A DNA stretch of 14,298 nucleotides, from the NCBI GenBank assembly GCA_910579725.1, contig CAJTUD010000070.1, forward strand, positions 1-14,298, given 5' to 3'. Shown here piece after piece: positions 13,531 to 14,298 of the stretch; position 1 is the first letter of the stretch, and every line of letters begins with the position of its first letter. The notes below the pieces were generated by a model that made no database searches, was not told where the DNA came from, and saw nothing but the letters and a program-made list of their open reading frames with translations. The stretch comes from an uncultured Oscillospiraceae bacterium. Lineage in GTDB: Bacteria; Bacillota; Clostridia; Oscillospirales; Oscillospiraceae. The translations under genes and the position numbers were made by a program.

Positions 13531-14298
13531 ATGGCAGTGAAGAAGAAATCCCCCGACGCCGGTCTCGCGAAGCTCAAAGACTCCCTCGCCGCGGGGGAGC
13601 CCGGCTCCATCTATATTTTCTGCGGTGAGGAGAGCTATCTGCGGGAGTTCTACCTCTCGGAGCTGAAAAAGAATCTGGTATCCGGCTTTGAGAACTTCAA
13701 CTACCACAAGCTGGAGGGCAAAGGGCTGACCATCCAGACTCTGACGGAGGCGGTGGAGGCCATGCCCATGATGGCCCGACGCACCATGGTGCAAGTGGTG
13801 GACTGGGACCTCTACAAGCTCAGCGAGGAACAACGGACGGGCCTGATCGCCCTGCTGGAGGACTTCCCTCCCTACTGCTGTCTGGTCTTTGTCTACGACC
13901 AGATAGAATACAAGCCCAACAAAACCTACAAAAAGCTCTACGCAGCCTTGGAGCAGTACGCCCGGGAGGTCCGCTTTGAGGAGCAGAGCCAGAAAGAGCT
14001 TCTCAAATGGGTATCCCGCCGGTTCAAAGCCGCAGGCCATATCATTGACGCGCCTACAGCGGAGCACCTGCTCTTCACCTGCGGCAGCCTGATGAACACC
14101 CTGATCCCGGAGATTGAGAAGGTCTGCGCCTACGCCCGGGGGAGCGCGGTAACAAAGGCGGACATCGCCGCCGTGGCCGCCCCGGTGCTGGAGGCCCAGG
14201 TCTTCGACATGACCGCCGCCGTGGCCCGCCGGGACTTCGACCGGGCGGCGGAGGTCCTGGGGTCCCTGCTGCGCCTCCAGGAGGAGCCGTTCATGCTC
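13531..14298 (+). CDS. holA: DNA polymerase III subunit delta (partial, 3' end outside window)
   Basis: 256 codons are visible with no stop, of a protein that usually has about 340. The delta subunit opens the sliding clamp within the clamp-loader complex during replication. Recognised from SIYIFCGEESYLREFYLSEL (26-45, the conserved Y-GE-E-YL start of Firmicutes HolA), FENFNYHKLEG, MPMMARRTMVQVVD and LVFVYDQIEYKPNKTYKKLY in domain 1. Then come the linker ELLKWVSRRFKAAGHIIDAP, LFTCGSLMNTLIPEIEKVCAYA and VFDMTAAVARRDFDRAAEVL of domain 3. ATG 13531 is supported by AAAGGAAG and by the promoter at 13470-13498. The basic AVKKKSPDAG leader before the conserved part is short and variable. Housekeeping gene, a sign that this part of the window is core chromosome. 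Confidence 0.93.
   Translation, partial: MAVKKKSPDAGLAKLKDSLAAGEPGSIYIFCGEESYLREFYLSELKKNLVSGFENFNYHKLEGKGLTIQTLTEAVEAMPMMARRTMVQVVDWDLYKLSEEQRTGLIALLEDFPPYCCLVFVYDQIEYKPNKTYKKLYAALEQYAREVRFEEQSQKELLKWVSRRFKAAGHIIDAPTAEHLLFTCGSLMNTLIPEIEKVCAYARGSAVTKADIAAVAAPVLEAQVFDMTAAVARRDFDRAAEVLGSLLRLQEEPFML

Noticed and set aside
1..14298. CRISPR array, tRNA, rRNA, transposase or integrase
   Set aside because: No regularly spaced direct repeats, cloverleaf-like sequences, rRNA segments or recombinase-like proteins were seen on either strand.

Overview
The window looks like a chromosomal segment of a gut-type Clostridia/Firmicutes bacterium, most like the Oscillospiraceae (inference). Reasons: strong AGGAGG ribosome sites, a clear sigma-A type promoter (TTGACA-N17-TATGAT), a holA product of Firmicutes type, a Firmicutes-style fused YjiH protein, and high-GC codon use from about 2,900 onward. 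The first 2.5 kb uses visibly more A/T-rich codons than the rest and may be a separate insertion. No tRNA, rRNA, CRISPR array, transposase or integrase was seen.

Layout. (1) 2-2521, plus strand: the 3' end of an FtsX-type permease, a second FtsX/MacB-type permease, its LolD/MacB-type ATPase, and a small DUF3784-like membrane protein whose reading frame is broken at its first codons. (2) 2522-2942: no credible gene; a series of hairpins including one good terminator and an 88-bp element bounded by 15-bp inverted repeats. (3) 2943-6188, minus strand: FAD-dependent oxidoreductase, YjiH-type nucleoside-recognition/Gate membrane protein and a small membrane protein. A divergent LysR regulator (6360-7250, plus) probably controls them. 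This looks like an uptake/redox module for an unknown small molecule. (4) 7256-7295: a perfect 16-bp hairpin between convergent genes. (5) 7323-8723, minus strand: a COG2509-type FAD protein with its own strong promoter and a hairpin that buries its ribosome binding site. (6) 8908-13398, plus strand: a tightly overlapping five-gene operon of ECF sigma factor, six-helix membrane protein (possible anti-sigma or sensor), ABC ATPase and two large-ectodomain ABC-2-like permeases. (7) 13531 to the end: holA, DNA polymerase III delta subunit, cut by the window edge.

How the parts work together. The sigma/ABC operon reads as an envelope-stress or peptide-defence unit in which the sigma factor is co-expressed with a membrane partner and an exporter. 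This is inference from gene order; the substrate is unknown. The LysR/FAD/YjiH block resembles in outline the E. coli yjiH-yjiG-iadA neighbourhood with a nearby LysR gene, but carries a flavoprotein instead of a dipeptidase. The most unusual points are the frame-broken DUF3784-like gene, the nested inverted-repeat element at the composition shift, the SD-burying hairpin, and the sigma/membrane/ABC operon that lacks a recognisable zinc anti-sigma.
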